The translations under genes were made by a program, and so were the position numbers. From the NCBI RefSeq assembly GCF_032884065.1, contig NC_088872.1, positions 7,124,186 through 7,188,185 on the forward strand: a stretch of DNA of 64,000 bases, given 5' to 3'. The notes below the pieces were generated by a model. It had not been told where the DNA came from, searched no databases, and was given only the letters and a program-made list of their open reading frames with translations. The DNA comes from Artemia franciscana (taxonomy: Eukaryota > Arthropoda > Branchiopoda > Anostraca > Artemiidae). Positions 10,383 to 26,625 of this stretch are shown here, in pieces (position 1 is the first letter of the stretch; each line of letters opens with the position of its first letter).

Positions 10383-12060
10383 ATAAAAGAAATAAGTTTG
10401 TTTTTAACTGAAAGTAAGGAGCGACATTAAAACTTAATACAATCATAAGTTTGTCCATATATGACAGAGACTGTCCCCTCCTCAATGCCTCGCTCTTTAC
10501 GCTAAAGTTTGACTTTTTGTCACAACTCTACTTTTTAAAACAATAGAAAATTTAGCGTAAAGAGCGAGGTGACGAGGAGGGGACAGTCCCATTCTCATAT
10601 GGAATAATGTCTGTTCATTTTAAGTTTTAACTTCGCTCCTTACTTTCAGTAAAAAAAAAAAATGTTTTTCACTTAATTTCTGAACTTTTTCATCTAATGC
10701 ATGCTCAAATTTGGCTCACCGTACATGAAAAAATAAAACAAATTTGCATATTAATTTTAGCAGATTTAATCCGTATATGAAGGATTGCCTCCCCCCACCT
10801 CAATACCTTGATCTGTACGATAATGCTGTTAGCACTTTTCAAAAAAACTTCCTATTCTAATTAAACGGCTCCCGTGTTTCAGTAGACGCCCTTAAAAATT
10901 GGAACAAACAGTTAAACTTTAGCGAAAGAGCAAGGCATTGAGGAGGAGACAACCCTTCATATGGGGGAATAATGTCTGTTCGTTTTTCAAATAATGCCGG
11001 TAAATCTGGCTCACCCTCTATAAAATATACCCCTCCCCCTCACGGAAAACCCCGTCAAATTCCTTCCAGACAGTTCCATGCTCGCTGAAAATCCCCTCCC
11101 CCCCGTAAAATTGCTTGCGGACTGTTCATCCTGAAAAATTCTTCTTAGCATTCTTTCATTTGAATAAGATTTTAACCACTAATCGGTTTCCCAATCAGTC
11201 CAAAAATAACCCCCTCCGTGGAAATTATTTACCGGAAATCAAAAAACGCAGAAAAAAGCCCCTGGATAATTCCCTCAGAACATCTTCACATGAAAATTTA
11301 GCAAAGAGAATGTAAGACAAATAAAAAGAATTTTGTATAGTAATTCTGTCGAATCCCCCAGCGTAACATTTCCCATGGAATATTCACCCTCCAGAAATAA
11401 TCCTCCCCAAGGAAGATTCTCCCTATAGAAATCGACCCCAGGCACAATCCCCCCCAAAATGTCTGTATATTTCTGAATAACAAATACTATAGGTAAACAA
11501 TGGGTGAATTTCAAACTATAAGGGGCTGTCCCCTCCTCAACGCCCCGCTCTTTACGCTAAAGTTTGACCCTTTCGCACAACTCTACTTTATAAAACAATG
11601 AAATAAAACATTAGCGTAAAGAACGGGGTGTTGAGGAGGGGACAGCACCTTTCACATACGGAATAATTTCTGTTCGTTTTAAGTTTTAATGTCGCTCCTT
11701 ACTTTCAGTTAAAAAACAAAACTTGTTTTTCTTATTTAATTGCAGATAGGAGCTTGCAACTTCTACATTACGGTTCTCTGGTACGCTGAATCTGATGGTG
11801 TGATTTTCATTAAGATTTCTTTAATTTCAGGGGGTATTTACCCCTGTTTCAAAAATCAGGCAAATTTTCTCAGGTTTGTTACTTTCTATAAGTAACACTA
11901 AACTTGATGAATCTTACACATTTGGAATAAGCACAATAAGCTGACTCTTTTGATGTTTCTATTGATATTAAAATTCCGGTTTCTAGAGTTTTGGTTACTA
12001 CTGAGCCGAGTCGCTCCTTACTTACAGTTCGTTACCCCAAACTGTTCGAAAAAAGGAATA
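10383..12060. repeat. GCGTAAAGAGCGAGG fold-back family, nested copies
   Basis: Positions 10383-10500 are the reverse complement of 10555-10665 (GCGTAAAGAGCGAGG, GGGGACAG, TTAAGTTTTAA, CTCCTTACTTTCAG) around a ~50-nt spacer. A second, shorter fold-back sits at 11520-11650. Positions 11750-12050 hold the family 3' part, ending in TTCGTTACCCCAAACTGTTC. Related copies are at 25165, 46880, 51905 and 57880. No protein is encoded. Confidence 0.8.
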
Positions 12061-12771
12061 AGTCAGTGTGTACAATAGAAAAAATTAATGACAATTTAAG
12101 TAAACAATGAAAATAAAGGATAAATAAATTAAAGATCAATATTAAGTAAAAAAATAAATTGATAAAAGTGACACAAATAAAAATCAATAAATAATTAACA
12201 GACTGGGAAAATCCATGAATTAAATATGGGGAAGAAAAGTAAAAGTAGTAAGCCGAGTTATTAGGCTATTAAAAAGTATAGAACCTATGAGATGCAAAAA
12301 TAAATAAGAAATTAATTAATAATAAGAAAGTCAAATTGAAAAGAAGAATATTTCATGAGATTCGGTCGTTTCGACGAATAATATAAATTCAAATTAAATA
12401 AAAAAAAATATTAAATCGACCAGGTGAAAGATAAACAGGGGAATAATGAATAATGGAGAAATAAATTGTGAGAAAATTTTTTCACAAATTTAAGTCTTTT
12501 AAAAAATAATACAAATTTAAGTTAAATAATAAGAAAAGTATAACAGCGGTAATGTATAAGATAAATAAGTAATTAATAAATAATAGATTAGAAGAAAAAT
12601 CAGTTAATTAGATAAATAAAAGAAGTTTAAGTTAGCTAAACCTCAAATATAGTGAAATCAATAACGTTAAAGAAGTAGTAAAGCAATAATTAGCAGAATA
12701 TTTTCTTAGAACTACAGCTGTTTTAAATAAATAAAACGAAGTTAAAGTATATAATAAGAATCAGCCCATAC

Positions 12772-13036
12772 CAGATTCATATCTAGTAAATCTTTCCTCT
12801 GGAGCTCCACCAATGGTAAGTAACGTCAAGTAAGGGTCAAGAATATCATGTAGACTGTTTAGATCTAGCTCTTCTCCCACTAGGACATCATCAAGAACTA
12901 TAAAAAGGGACTTGTGCTTACAGACTACAGTCAGGTTATGCCATGCTCCGTCGGATACAAACCGTTCGGGTATGGTCATATTTATATCCAGCTGAATTCC
13001 AGAATGAGATGTATATTGGATAAAGCCCTCTTTGAT
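12772..13036 (-). CDS. ft: Fat protocadherin exon: core of LamG2
   Basis: 265 nt, phase 0 in and phase 1 out. The donor is GAATCTG/gtatgg. I chose the acceptor cttttttag/ATCAAAGAG because it follows a good pyrimidine tract and supplies the LamG strand IKEGFIQYTSHSGIQ. A second in-frame acceptor (gaattcag/CTGGAT, exon start 12991) would drop exactly 15 codons. Downstream the exon has WHNLTVVCKHKSLFIVLDD and LTIGGAPEE, typical LamG strands. The first ~32 nt of the exon and its acceptor also occur, diverged, in each unit of the 193-bp tandem array that fills the upstream intron. Confidence 0.88.
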
Positions 13037-16702
<3,666 letters not shown>

Positions 16703-17231
16703 AGTTAGAGCAGTGTAGTCAGTGTTGGTTTCAGCATATATAAGACATCCTTCTTTCGTAAAAGTGCGGAAAGTGACTGATATTGATTTTTCTGTATCAT
16801 CTCTAATACTTCTCGCCCTGCTGGTGAACCCTCCCGGCTTCTGTAAAATTCTTCTTTTGAATTTTTCCGATACTTTAAATTCCAAGTAAGATTGATTGTC
16901 CAACGTTAGAGGCTGAAGTGCAGTATTACAATTCGGAGCGAAAACGCCACTGCTGCACTGACAAGAAATGGAATTCCATTTATCAATACAGTCATCACTC
17001 GAGCCACATGCGGCACCAAGTGCTTTACATGGTTCGGAAATTCGCTGGCAAGTATTTGAAATACCTTGAAGACTGGTTGGTCGTGTCATATCGAGTGGAC
17101 GACCGTTGACTGATACTGATTGGATACATCCGATAAAGTCGTCATTGTGGACCTGCAGAGGGCGTTCCAGAATTGGCTCTATTGATGGGATGCCACCAAT
17201 GTAGAGTGGCTGTCCATTGAAATTAAGTGTT
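16703..17231 (-). CDS. ft: Fat protocadherin exon: end of LamG1, fifth EGF, start of LamG2
   Basis: 529 nt, phase 2 in and phase 0 out. Acceptor is tttctag/AACACT and donor is CTAACT/gtaagt. Residues ~1-61 finish LamG1 (LYIGGIPSIEP, DDFIGCIQSVSVNGRPLD) and its closing cysteine. Residues ~68-101 are an EGF-like domain with six cysteines (EPCKALGAACGSSDDC, SCQCSSGVFAPNC). From ~110 LamG2 starts (QSYLEFKVSE, SISVTFRTFTKEGCLIYAE). The EGF lying between two LamG domains is the Fat/FAT4 order. Confidence 0.93.
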
Positions 17232-19348
17232 CTAGAAAGAAAGTAAATACATTAAATCTGGTGCGAGGAAAAAAAATGGTGATCAAAATAAATAAAATAA
17301 ATTAAAAATGAATAATTATAATACAAGTAATAATGAATATACAATAACAAAAACAATAATTAATAAAAAATAAAAAAATTTAACAAGCTTCGAAAATAAA
17401 TATATGAGAAATTATTTAAAAATTTGAAAATGAATCTCACTTGTTACATTGAAACTAAAGAAGATGGTTCCTCAATAAGCTGGTAGAGGCGTTAAATATT
17501 ATGCTTTTAGATGAATAAAGGCTATTATTGAAAAATGCCCTAAGAAATCAGGATTTTTTCAAAATATCTTTTGATAAAATAATCTTAAAGAGAATATTGA
17601 AATGATAATTTGTCAACAAGAAGGCGGGGACATTGAATTTTGAGGTATCAATTGAAAAAGAAATATAATTTTAAGCTATCAATTGAAAAAGAAATTAAAA
17701 CCACGTTTCCATTTTTTTCAAATTGAAAAAAAAAGAAAAAATTCTAGCCCCCCTTAAAATTTTTATAAGTAGGTGCTCCTGGTTAAAGTCATTTGGAGTA
17801 CACAAAGTGTACTAGTGCATAACCCCTTGAAGATAGCCAATTTTAAAATAAGTACAACAATTATTTAGTAAAGACTCATATCATGAACGAAAAACGGGGC
17901 ATTATAAAACATTAAAAAACAACAATTATTTCAAATGGTAGTAAAATTTCACTTGCAAGAATTCATGCTGGTTTATTTCCGTTGGCTGATTAGTTAATTA
18001 CTGTTTTTTCTAGTCATATTGTAACAGCTACTATTACAATGAAACCCATGTACTAAATGCAAAAAAAAGAAAGTTTTATCCTGTTGGCTGTGATAAAAAT
18101 AAGAAATATGTCACTTTATAAAATAGTATTTGAAGCCAGATAATATACATTTGGTCGGAAAAATTAAAAAAAAATCAAAAAGGGTAAAAATTCAATAAAA
18201 ATATATAAGTAAGTTATAATTTGAAGAGGATTTAATTTAAAATTGTTGAACAGGCATGCAAGGAAGTGGATGGTCCGGGAACCCACCCCCTACAAAAAGT
18301 CCCAATTTTATTCCGAATTTCTGGGTACTAATTATTCATTTTTAGTGTCACCCTCCCCCCCCCAAAAAAAAGCTATTCCCAAGCCTGTCGCTGAATATCC
18401 ATTTATTTTTTTTTTCAATTATATCTAATTAGTAAAAAAATGGAGCATTTTGATTTTGTCTAAAAACTATAAATGCATAAAGAATAAATCGTCAGAAAAC
18501 AGAATGTCAGAATATTTCATGACAATGACACTACTTTTAAGCTACCATCAAAGCCATATTACTGGACAGGCTAGTAGAGTGTAAACTCTTGGGCCAACTC
18601 AATATTTTTTGTTTCTTTGTCCTAAAAGAATTTTTTCGGAACATGAATAAAGCTCCTATACTTTAAAAAAGGAGACTCGAACACTGTTGAACTCCACAAT
18701 AAAAAAGTGTTCCCCATTTCAACCCCGCAATCGAGACCCCTTATCAAAACTCAACCTTAGGTTGTGAATTTTTGATACGGCACCTTAATTATGGGTCCTT
18801 TATAGATTTAAATTGATAAAATATCTCCTATTTTATTTTGATTCTTTGATTCCAGCGGGCACTGAAATTTCGTTAGCCTTGGCACCCACAATGCTGCAAT
18901 CTGTAGTTGTGCAAAGCTGTTGTTGATTTCTCATCACGACATCACTTGATTGTTTCGTTTGACAAAATTTAAAGTCCACTGCAGGACTATATCGAAGAGG
19001 GGGTGCCCTATTTGAACCCTCTCCCCCCATTTTTTCTGGCTCGTATATTGATTGTAAAAATGCATGTAAAAGATACCCATTTCCTCTAATAAAATAAAAA
19101 ATAGTTTCTCCAACTCTAAAAATGATCTAAAAAATGCTTATTATAAGGGTACAAGGGTATGAAAACCTTTATTTGGCTTTATTTGGGTCGTTACGGAATG
19201 TCCACTGAGAGTAAACTTCTTCTTTTTCAGTCTTTTGGTAACCCCCTTCCCTCGCACCCTGAACGAAACTGCCCCTCCCCCTGAAACAACAATTCTGAAT
19301 ACAGCTCAGCACAATTGTTCAAACTTGAACTTAAACATTTTAACTTAC
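17232..19348 (-). other. Fat intron inside LamG1
   Basis: 2.1 kb of AT-rich sequence with short homopolymers (for example C9A8 near 18354-18370). I see no gene and no repeat with recognisable ends. Confidence 0.6.
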
Positions 19349-22300
19349 CCTGAAAATCCAGTGTAGCTGGTGGAGCAACTCTTGTCACCAGGCTTACATT
19401 CGGTGCACATTTCTCCACTGTTAGTACAATCAGCTACTGTCAATGAGCCCACTCTTCCGTTTCGCGTTGCAGTTATTCGGTACCATCTCCCATCTGTCAC
19501 TTCTTTCTCCACAAAGAGTGAAGCCGTGGCTGTTTGAATGCTACCAAATAGAAACCATGGTCGACCTTCGTAAATCTCGAGAGCCACAAAGTCCGAACGG
19601 CCTCCATTCTGATGACCAAAGTTATACATCAAAAGCGCATCAGGCTTATTAGTAGAGAAAACAATGGAAATATCGTTGGTACTAGCCTCCAAAGACGGGA
19701 AAGCCATATAGGAAAGCTCTTCAAAACCAAAACTGCTCTTTTCACAAAAAGATCCATAAAAATTATCAAGACATTGACATTTGTAGCCAGGCTTTAGATT
19801 TAGACAAGATCCTCCATTCATACATGGATTTGGCCTGCACGAATCTGAAGTAATCTCACAACCTAATCCTCTAAATCCGTTTCTGCAAAGACAGAAAAAT
19901 CCCCCATCTCGAGTCTCTTGGCAAGTACCACCATTTTTACAGGGATTAGCTTCGCATATTTTAGGCTTTACTGTGTCACATGTCCGTCCGTGGTAAACAG
20001 CTGTGCAAATGCATTTGAAATCTTTGCCAGATTTGGTGCAAGATCCGCCATTTTCACAAGGGTTTGGTGAACAGGGATCTTGACGAAGATCACATTTTTG
20101 TCCGCTAAACCCAAATCTACAACTGCAGGAATATTCATTTTTAACCATGGGAGTATTTAATACCAGTGATGTTGAGCTGGTTATTTCTGATGAGTCATAA
20201 ATGTGATAGGCGGCAGTACATTTACCACCGTTTAAGCAAGGGGATTCTTGACAGGGCGTGAAATTGAAAGCAATGCCATGGACATCAAATAAGTTGTAAA
20301 ACCGGTCCTTGTTGGTCATAAGTACATTATACACTTCTTCCTTTGCCAAATATCCCTTCTCAGAAATCTTGACAACAACACTAATATCAAGATGAGATTC
20401 TTGGCTATTAATACTGAAAATCTGTGGCTCTCCTTTCTCTTTGAAGATATTTTGCAAGAGGTTCTTTAGAGGTCGCCAATAAGTACTTAGAAAATTTTCA
20501 CCCGTCTTGTTGTAAATCCTTATAGGAACTGCAAAGTTCAAAGTCTTATTCGAAAAAAAATTAAAAGCAACAGACACAGTTGATACCACATCAGGATGTA
20601 CTCCATCATTGCCTGATATTTTAAAAGAGTAGTTCCCAGGGCTACTAATTTTGCTAGCATAAAGCGTGCATGAATTTTGAATGGAAAAGGAGCTAGTTTC
20701 GCCGTTGAGTATGCGGCACTGATAGTTGCCAACTAAATCTACATCATTTGGTGGAACATCTGCGACTCTACCCTTAAACTTTTCGTTAGAATAATTATTT
20801 ACAAGGATTTGCAAGGCTCTTGGAGTAGAAGGATTATCATTTTTATCTTGAACAATGACTTTAACTGGATGAACTGATCTCATTGGTGGGTTACCACTGT
20901 CAATAACTTCGACCTCGAGTAATATTTCACTGAACACCTCCCTATCAATAGGTTTCGTTGTTCTAACAAAACCAGTGTCACGATCAACTGTGAAAATATT
21001 ACGATGGTCCCCACCAACAACAGTATACTTAAATGGCCCTCCATTAGGAGGCAAGTCTGGATCGCTGGCACTAAGTACTGTAACACTTGTACCACTGGGC
21101 TCATTTTCTGACACATAACCAATTGGCATACCTCCTTCAAAATAAGGGCCATTATCATTAACATCTTTAACAGATACATGAACAGTAGCTAAACCAGTTT
21201 GCTGGGGGATTCCATTGTCAATGGCTGCAATAGTAATATTGAAATTAGCTTCGAGCTCTCGATCAAGCCTGGAGGTTGTTTCAACCATTCCAGTCTGGGG
21301 ATCAATTTTGAAAGTGCCATTAGCGTTTCCATGAAGAATCGTGTAAGAAAACTGGTTATTCGGTGCACGGATGTCCTTATCGACAGCAGTAACAGCAACA
21401 ATAGAGGAACCAATACTTGCATTTTCATATACTGACACTTCATAATGAGGTTGCAGAAATACAGGAGGATCATTGCCATCTTGAATAGAAATAACCACCT
21501 GAGCCTCATCAGTATCGTTACCCCTTATTCCACCGCTATTTTTCGCAAGGACTGTCAACACTACGCGGCTCTGGCTTTCCCTGTCAAGGTGCCTTGCAAC
21601 ACTGATCACTCCAGTTTCAGGTGATATATGAAATCCTTTTTCATTACTTGAACCAACAAAAAGATAATAAACTATACCATCATCACCACCGTCTTTATCC
21701 AAGGCCTGAACCGTCCCTGCAATTGAGCCCAAGGGTGCTGATTCAGAAACTGTGAAATGAAAAACTGGCTGGACAAACTTGGGGAAGAATTCATTGACAC
21801 CGGTAACTCTGATTTGAACTCTTGTAGAGCCAAACATGGAAGAATCAGGGTTGGTAGCAATAATGTCAAGTAGAAAGAGGTTCTTTTCTTCAAAATCAAA
21901 GCTCACTTTAGAAACTATTTGTCCAGTTTTTGGGTCAACAGAAAAACTATCTTTACCGTTTCCGCCAATAATGGAATATTGGATAATGGCATTGCGGGCT
22001 GAGTCTATGTCGATGGCTTGTAATTTGAAGACATGTGTCCCAGGAGGGCTGTTCTCTGCTATTGTTCCTTCATATATTTGTTTTTCAAATTTAGGAGGAT
22101 TATCATTTACGTCAATAAGCAAAACAGTAACGACAGCTGTTGCTTTTCTCGCAACAAATCCAAGATCACTTGCTGTCACATTCAGCACATACTTCTGTAC
22201 AGTATCATAATCAAGTTGGTTAGCCACAGATATTGACCCAGTAGTGGGATCAATTGCAAAATGATTCCCCGGTTCATGTTGCAGTATAGAATAGCGTATC

Positions 22301-24239
22301 ATTCCATTTGGACCTATGTCCTGGTCAGAAGCAGTAACTGTTACTATGACCGAGCCAACAGGCTCATTTTCTGGAACTATGACCTGATAACTCAAAGCAC
22401 TGAAAGTTGGAGTATAATTATTTTCGCCAGTTATTACCAAAAAGACAACTGTTTCATCGCTTTGTGGCGGTACACCTCTATCCATGGCTCGAACTTGAAG
22501 CACGAATTCAAGCTCTCTTCGTCCAAATAGAGGACTGGCAACAGATAGCCAACCGTTTTCTTCGTTAATAGTAAAAAAATCTGAGCCATTCCCAGCAATA
22601 ATGGCATATTCTATTTGAGCATTTACACCATAGTCCTTAATATCAGTAGCACGTACTTGGATTATATTTTGGCCAATTATAGCAGCATCAGGTACAGGTG
22701 AGAAGTATGAATTCGTTTCAAAGACGGGAGCATTATTATTTGCATCAACAATATTAACATTAACGAGACACTCACTAGCCAGCGGTGGCTTGCCACGGTC
22801 AGATGCAACAACAATGAAAGAGTAGATATTTTCCGGGGAGGGACCTCTTCTTGAATGCTTATAACGTACTATCTGCTTGGAGAATATTTCTCCGCTAGTT
22901 GGATCAATAGAGAAAAAATCCGAAGGTAATTTGAGACTATACGACACCATCGAATTGGGTCCTGATTTATCTCTGTCTATGGCCGTGACTTGACCCACAA
23001 ATGCCACATTCCGCTGCAGTTCAGGAAAGTTGAAACTGTAAAAACTATGCTCAAATTCCGGGTTATTATCATTTTGATCCTGCACGGTGATTGTCAGAGG
23101 TGTCTCTGCCCTCCAAGAACCATCAATAGCTGTGACCTTCAGGACGTATTCTTCCTTCGTTTCTCTATCAATGAGTCCTGCTACAGTTACATTACCGGAT
23201 ATAGGATCGATACGAAACTTTCCATTGGGGTTTTCAGAAAAGCTATAGGTTGCATTTGCATTACTACCAATGTCTCGGTCAGAGCTTGTTACTTGAATCA
23301 CAAACGTTCCTATCGGAGCATTTTCAGTAACGTTCACACTGAATAACCGAGTAAAACGAGGTGGATTGTCGTTCTTATCAGCAACGTTTACTAAAACAGT
23401 TGCAGTTCCTGTTTTGGATGGTTCACCCTGATCAATTGCTTCAATAACTAAAGTATAATGAGCTGCTTCTTCTCGATCAAGCTTTGCCTTTGTGAATACT
23501 TTACCAGTATTTTCCTCAAGGTAAAAAGTTTCAGTAGCACTTCCTTTGGATCGGAGTCGATATGAAACTTCACTATTTCTGCCAGAGTCAAGGTCAGATG
23601 CCCGAACAGTAATTAGTAGCTGAGGGGGAGTCTGCTCTTCTAAAATCGTTGCATTATAAATTGAACGTTCAAAAACAGGAGCATTGTCATTAGCATCAGT
23701 TACATTTACTATAACGCTGGTGAACGATCCAAGTGGCGGGTCATCAGAATCTCTTGCTTCAACCCATAATTCATATTGTGGAAAGGTTTCAAAGTCTAGG
23801 CCTTGGTCGACTTTCAGCTCTCCGGTCTTTTTATTAATAGCAAAAACGTCACCAACATCCCCACCGGCAATATAGTACTTGATCTCCCCAGCTTTCCCAC
23901 TCTTTGGGGAGCTTGCTGAAAATCGTGTAAGCCCTTTATTATGCACTTCTTCCGAAATTTTGAACATGCTATCTGCCTTGGAAATAACTGGAAAATTTGC
24001 AGTCTTTCTTAAATTAACTACCAAATCTGTTGTGGACGAAAGACGCTCTACTCCGTTGTCTGTTGCACGAATCTCGAGACTAAAACTTTTGTCGTTAGGA
24101 AGCAAAGTAGCTGTTTTGATAACACCATTGGATTGGTCAATCTGAAACTTATCAGCATCGTCTCCAGATAGATGATATGTCACTCTTCCATTATTTCCAA
24201 TGTCAAGATCTTGTGCTTTGGCTCCAAACACGAATGAAC
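19349..24239 (-). CDS. ft: Fat protocadherin giant exon: cadherin repeats, membrane-proximal region, four EGF domains, LamG1 start
   Basis: 4,891 nt without an intron, phase 1 in and phase 2 out. Acceptor is ccttgtag/GTTCAT and donor is TTTCAGG/gtaagt. Residues ~1-1140 hold the remainder of one cadherin repeat plus ten more, recognisable from linkers such as DANDNAPVF, DKNDNPPRF, DQNDNNPEF, DVNDNPPKF and DVNDNGPYF. Two linkers are degenerate (GENNYTPTF, GVNEFFPKF). Residues ~1140-1325 are a membrane-proximal region without repeats. Residues ~1328-1500 are four EGF-like domains with six cysteines each (for example DPCSPNPCENGGSC, KICEANPCKNGGTC). From ~1503 a laminin-G domain begins (YMAFPSLEASTNDISIVFST) and is completed by the next exon. 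All extracellular. Confidence 0.96.
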
Positions 24240-25164
24240 CTACAAGGAAAAGTAAGTTTTATTTAATTTTTGAGACATACCATGTATTAAAACTTGTATT
24301 AACAGTGTATTAAAACTTGAGCTAACGAGAGATATATTTTTTTTTCTTTCTTATTATTATTATTACTTTTATTATGCTTTAACATTGTTCTTTTGACTAC
24401 CTCCCAGAGATTTCTTTTTTTTTTCTGTTTATTTAAATCTAATATGGGAAAGTACTATTATCAACATGCTACCACCTCTTAGACTTCGATTAAACGAAGG
24501 GCAAAGTTCCTTTTCTTTTTTATCCCTGTTGGCCCTTTTTTTCTTTTACTTTAGCTTTTTGCTTTCGACAGTATACCATAGATTTATTCCTTGCAGTTAT
24601 TTATTATTAGCACTAAGTCAAATAGCAAAATACAGTAATTTATACAGTAAACGTCTTAAGACCTAATAGAACAAAGGGCGTGTTTTCTTATCCTTTTCAA
24701 TGTTATTATCACTTTTTTGACTTTTATTTATGCTTTAGCTTTTTCTTTTAGCTATCAATCTATGGGGTGTTCAATGCTTATATTCATTTTAATGACATTA
24801 CTCAATCAAGTGGCAAAACTAAATGTTTGAAATAGCCAAACGAATGAAACATTTCCCTTTTTTATTTTTACAATTTCATTTTTAATTTTGTTCTTATAAT
24901 TAATTTTTTGTGGTTCCATCAGATGATTAACCATTGCATTTATTTAAATATCAATACTAAATCAAATGATGAAATATTTTCACCGCTTGACTATACATAA
25001 TTTTTTCTGTTTTATTATTAACATACATTTTAGTTTTACTTATACTTAAGTTTTTTTTTTACTTTTAGGTGTCTATTAGATGGTTATTGTTTTTTCGAAA
25101 ATCATTCTTAAATCGGGTAGTGAAGTACTGTAACCTAAAAAATATGACGCCTTAGACCCTAATC

Positions 25165-26330
25165 AAAAGACATCGCGTAAAGAGCGAGGTATTGAGGAAG
25201 AGAAAAACTCCCTTATATAAGTAATAATTTCTTTTCGTTCTAATTTTTAAAGTTTCTCCTTACTTTCAGTTGAAAAATCTTGTTTTTTTTATTTAATTTA
25301 TGATAGTTTTTAAATAGCGCCAGGAAACCTGGCTCCAACTCCACGGAAAAATCCCCCTCCCCACGGAAATATCCTCTGGATAATTTTAACCTGGTGAAAC
25401 TTTACCCCATTCAATTAACCTTAACAGCTCCACGCGTAAAATTGGTAAAGAGAAAGTGAGACATCTGAAGAAATTTCGGATGGGAATTCTAGCAAATCCC
25501 TCCAGTGTACAATTTCCCCAGAAGGATTTACCCATTGGAGACTTCCCATATCATGAAAAATTCTCCCCGTGCAAAATCCCCCAGCAGATAATTCATCCTT
25601 CCCTCCACGCCCGAAAAATGTATGAATGCTTCGCAAAAACAAATACTATACGCAAACAAAGGACGAATTTTACAACTTAAAGAGATTTCCCCAAGGTCTG
25701 TGGGGGGTCATTTTATCTCCAGAGACATAGTTATTAAGCTTTTCAACTATGTTGAACAAAATGAGTATTTTAGAATTTTGATCTGACGATTTTGGAAAAA
25801 AGTGGCGTGGGAGGGGGCCTAGATGCTCTCCATTTTTAGGCCACTTAAAAAGGACGCTAGAACTTTTAATTTCTGTTAGAATAAGCCCTCTTCCATTGCT
25901 CAAGACCCACTGGGTCGGTACGATCACCCATGGGGAAAACAAATAAAAAAAACAAATAAATACTCTTCCGTGATCTTTCTTCTGACGAAAAAAAAAAACA
26001 AAATTCCACATTTTTTAAGATAAAGAGCTTGAAACCTCTACAGTAGGGTTCTCTGATACACTGAATTTGATGGTGTAATTTTTGTTAAGATTCTATGATT
26101 TTTTGGGGGTACTTCTCCCTTTTTTGAAAATCAGGCAAATCTTCTCAGGCTCGTAACCTTTGATGGGCAATGTTAAACTTAATGAGACTTATATATTTAA
26201 AATCAGCACAAAAAACTTATTCTTTTGATATATCTAGTGGTATCAAAATTTCGCTTTTAGAGTTTCAGTTACTATTGAGCCGGGTCATTCCTTACTTACA
26301 GGCCATTACCACGAACTGTTTGATCATTTT
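25165..26330 (+). repeat. GCGTAAAGAGCGAGG family, near full-length copy
   Basis: It starts at GCGTAAAGAGCGAGGTATTG and passes through TCCTTACTTTCAGTTGAAAA, a stretch of CCCCTCC words, and CAAATACTATACGCAAACAA. It then passes CCACTGGGTCGGTACGATCA and ends near CATTACCACGAACTGTTTGA. The same order of blocks appears at 53110-54060. No coding frame survives, so it is presumably non-autonomous. Superfamily unknown. Confidence 0.75.
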
Positions 26331-26456
26331 CAATGCGCAGATAAATGGAAAATTATGAGTAAAGTTAATAGCCTATACGCTTCTGCAGCACACAAACATT
26401 TCCTTAAAGATTTTTTTGGAAATCACCCCTTACCCTCTTAAGTGAAATACTGGCTA

Positions 26457-26625
26457 CAGAGATGTACACAAGGAGGGGGGCCTCAGGCCCCAATCCTTTC
26501 TGAAATATCAAATTACTTGAATTTCTGGGCCCTTCTTATTTAATTTATATACTAAATCTGTTTTTTTATTACCCTAATCCCCCCGGGAAAAATATTATTT
26601 ACCAAAAATCCATGGTGCTTGCGTG
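26457..26625. mobile_element. Short hAT-like insertion, 169 bp, perfect 8-bp target duplication
   Basis: ACTGGCTA occurs at 26449-26456 and again at 26626-26633, exactly flanking the segment. The left end is CAGAGATGTACACAAGGAGG. The right end, complemented, is CACGCAAGCACCATGG, so the inverted repeat is poor. The C-rich/G-rich interior resembles the other MITEs in the window. Confidence 0.65.

Larger units (their letters stand above)
6568..12771 (-). other. Fat intron within LamG2 / transmembrane junction
   Basis: 6.2 kb. It holds a 79-bp tandem duplication (7010-7167), a degenerate ~90-100-bp tandem array with AT-only core (7850-8790), an hAT-like MITE (8958-9145), and a large nest of the GCGTAAAGAGCGAGG fold-back family (10383-12060). 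Positions 12060-12770 are plain AT-rich sequence with no recognised element. Confidence 0.7.

Noticed and set aside
20538..23875. Many 60-125-codon frames on both strands within the giant exon
   Set aside because: Shadows of the Fat frame. None shows a domain, and the Fat frame explains the codons.
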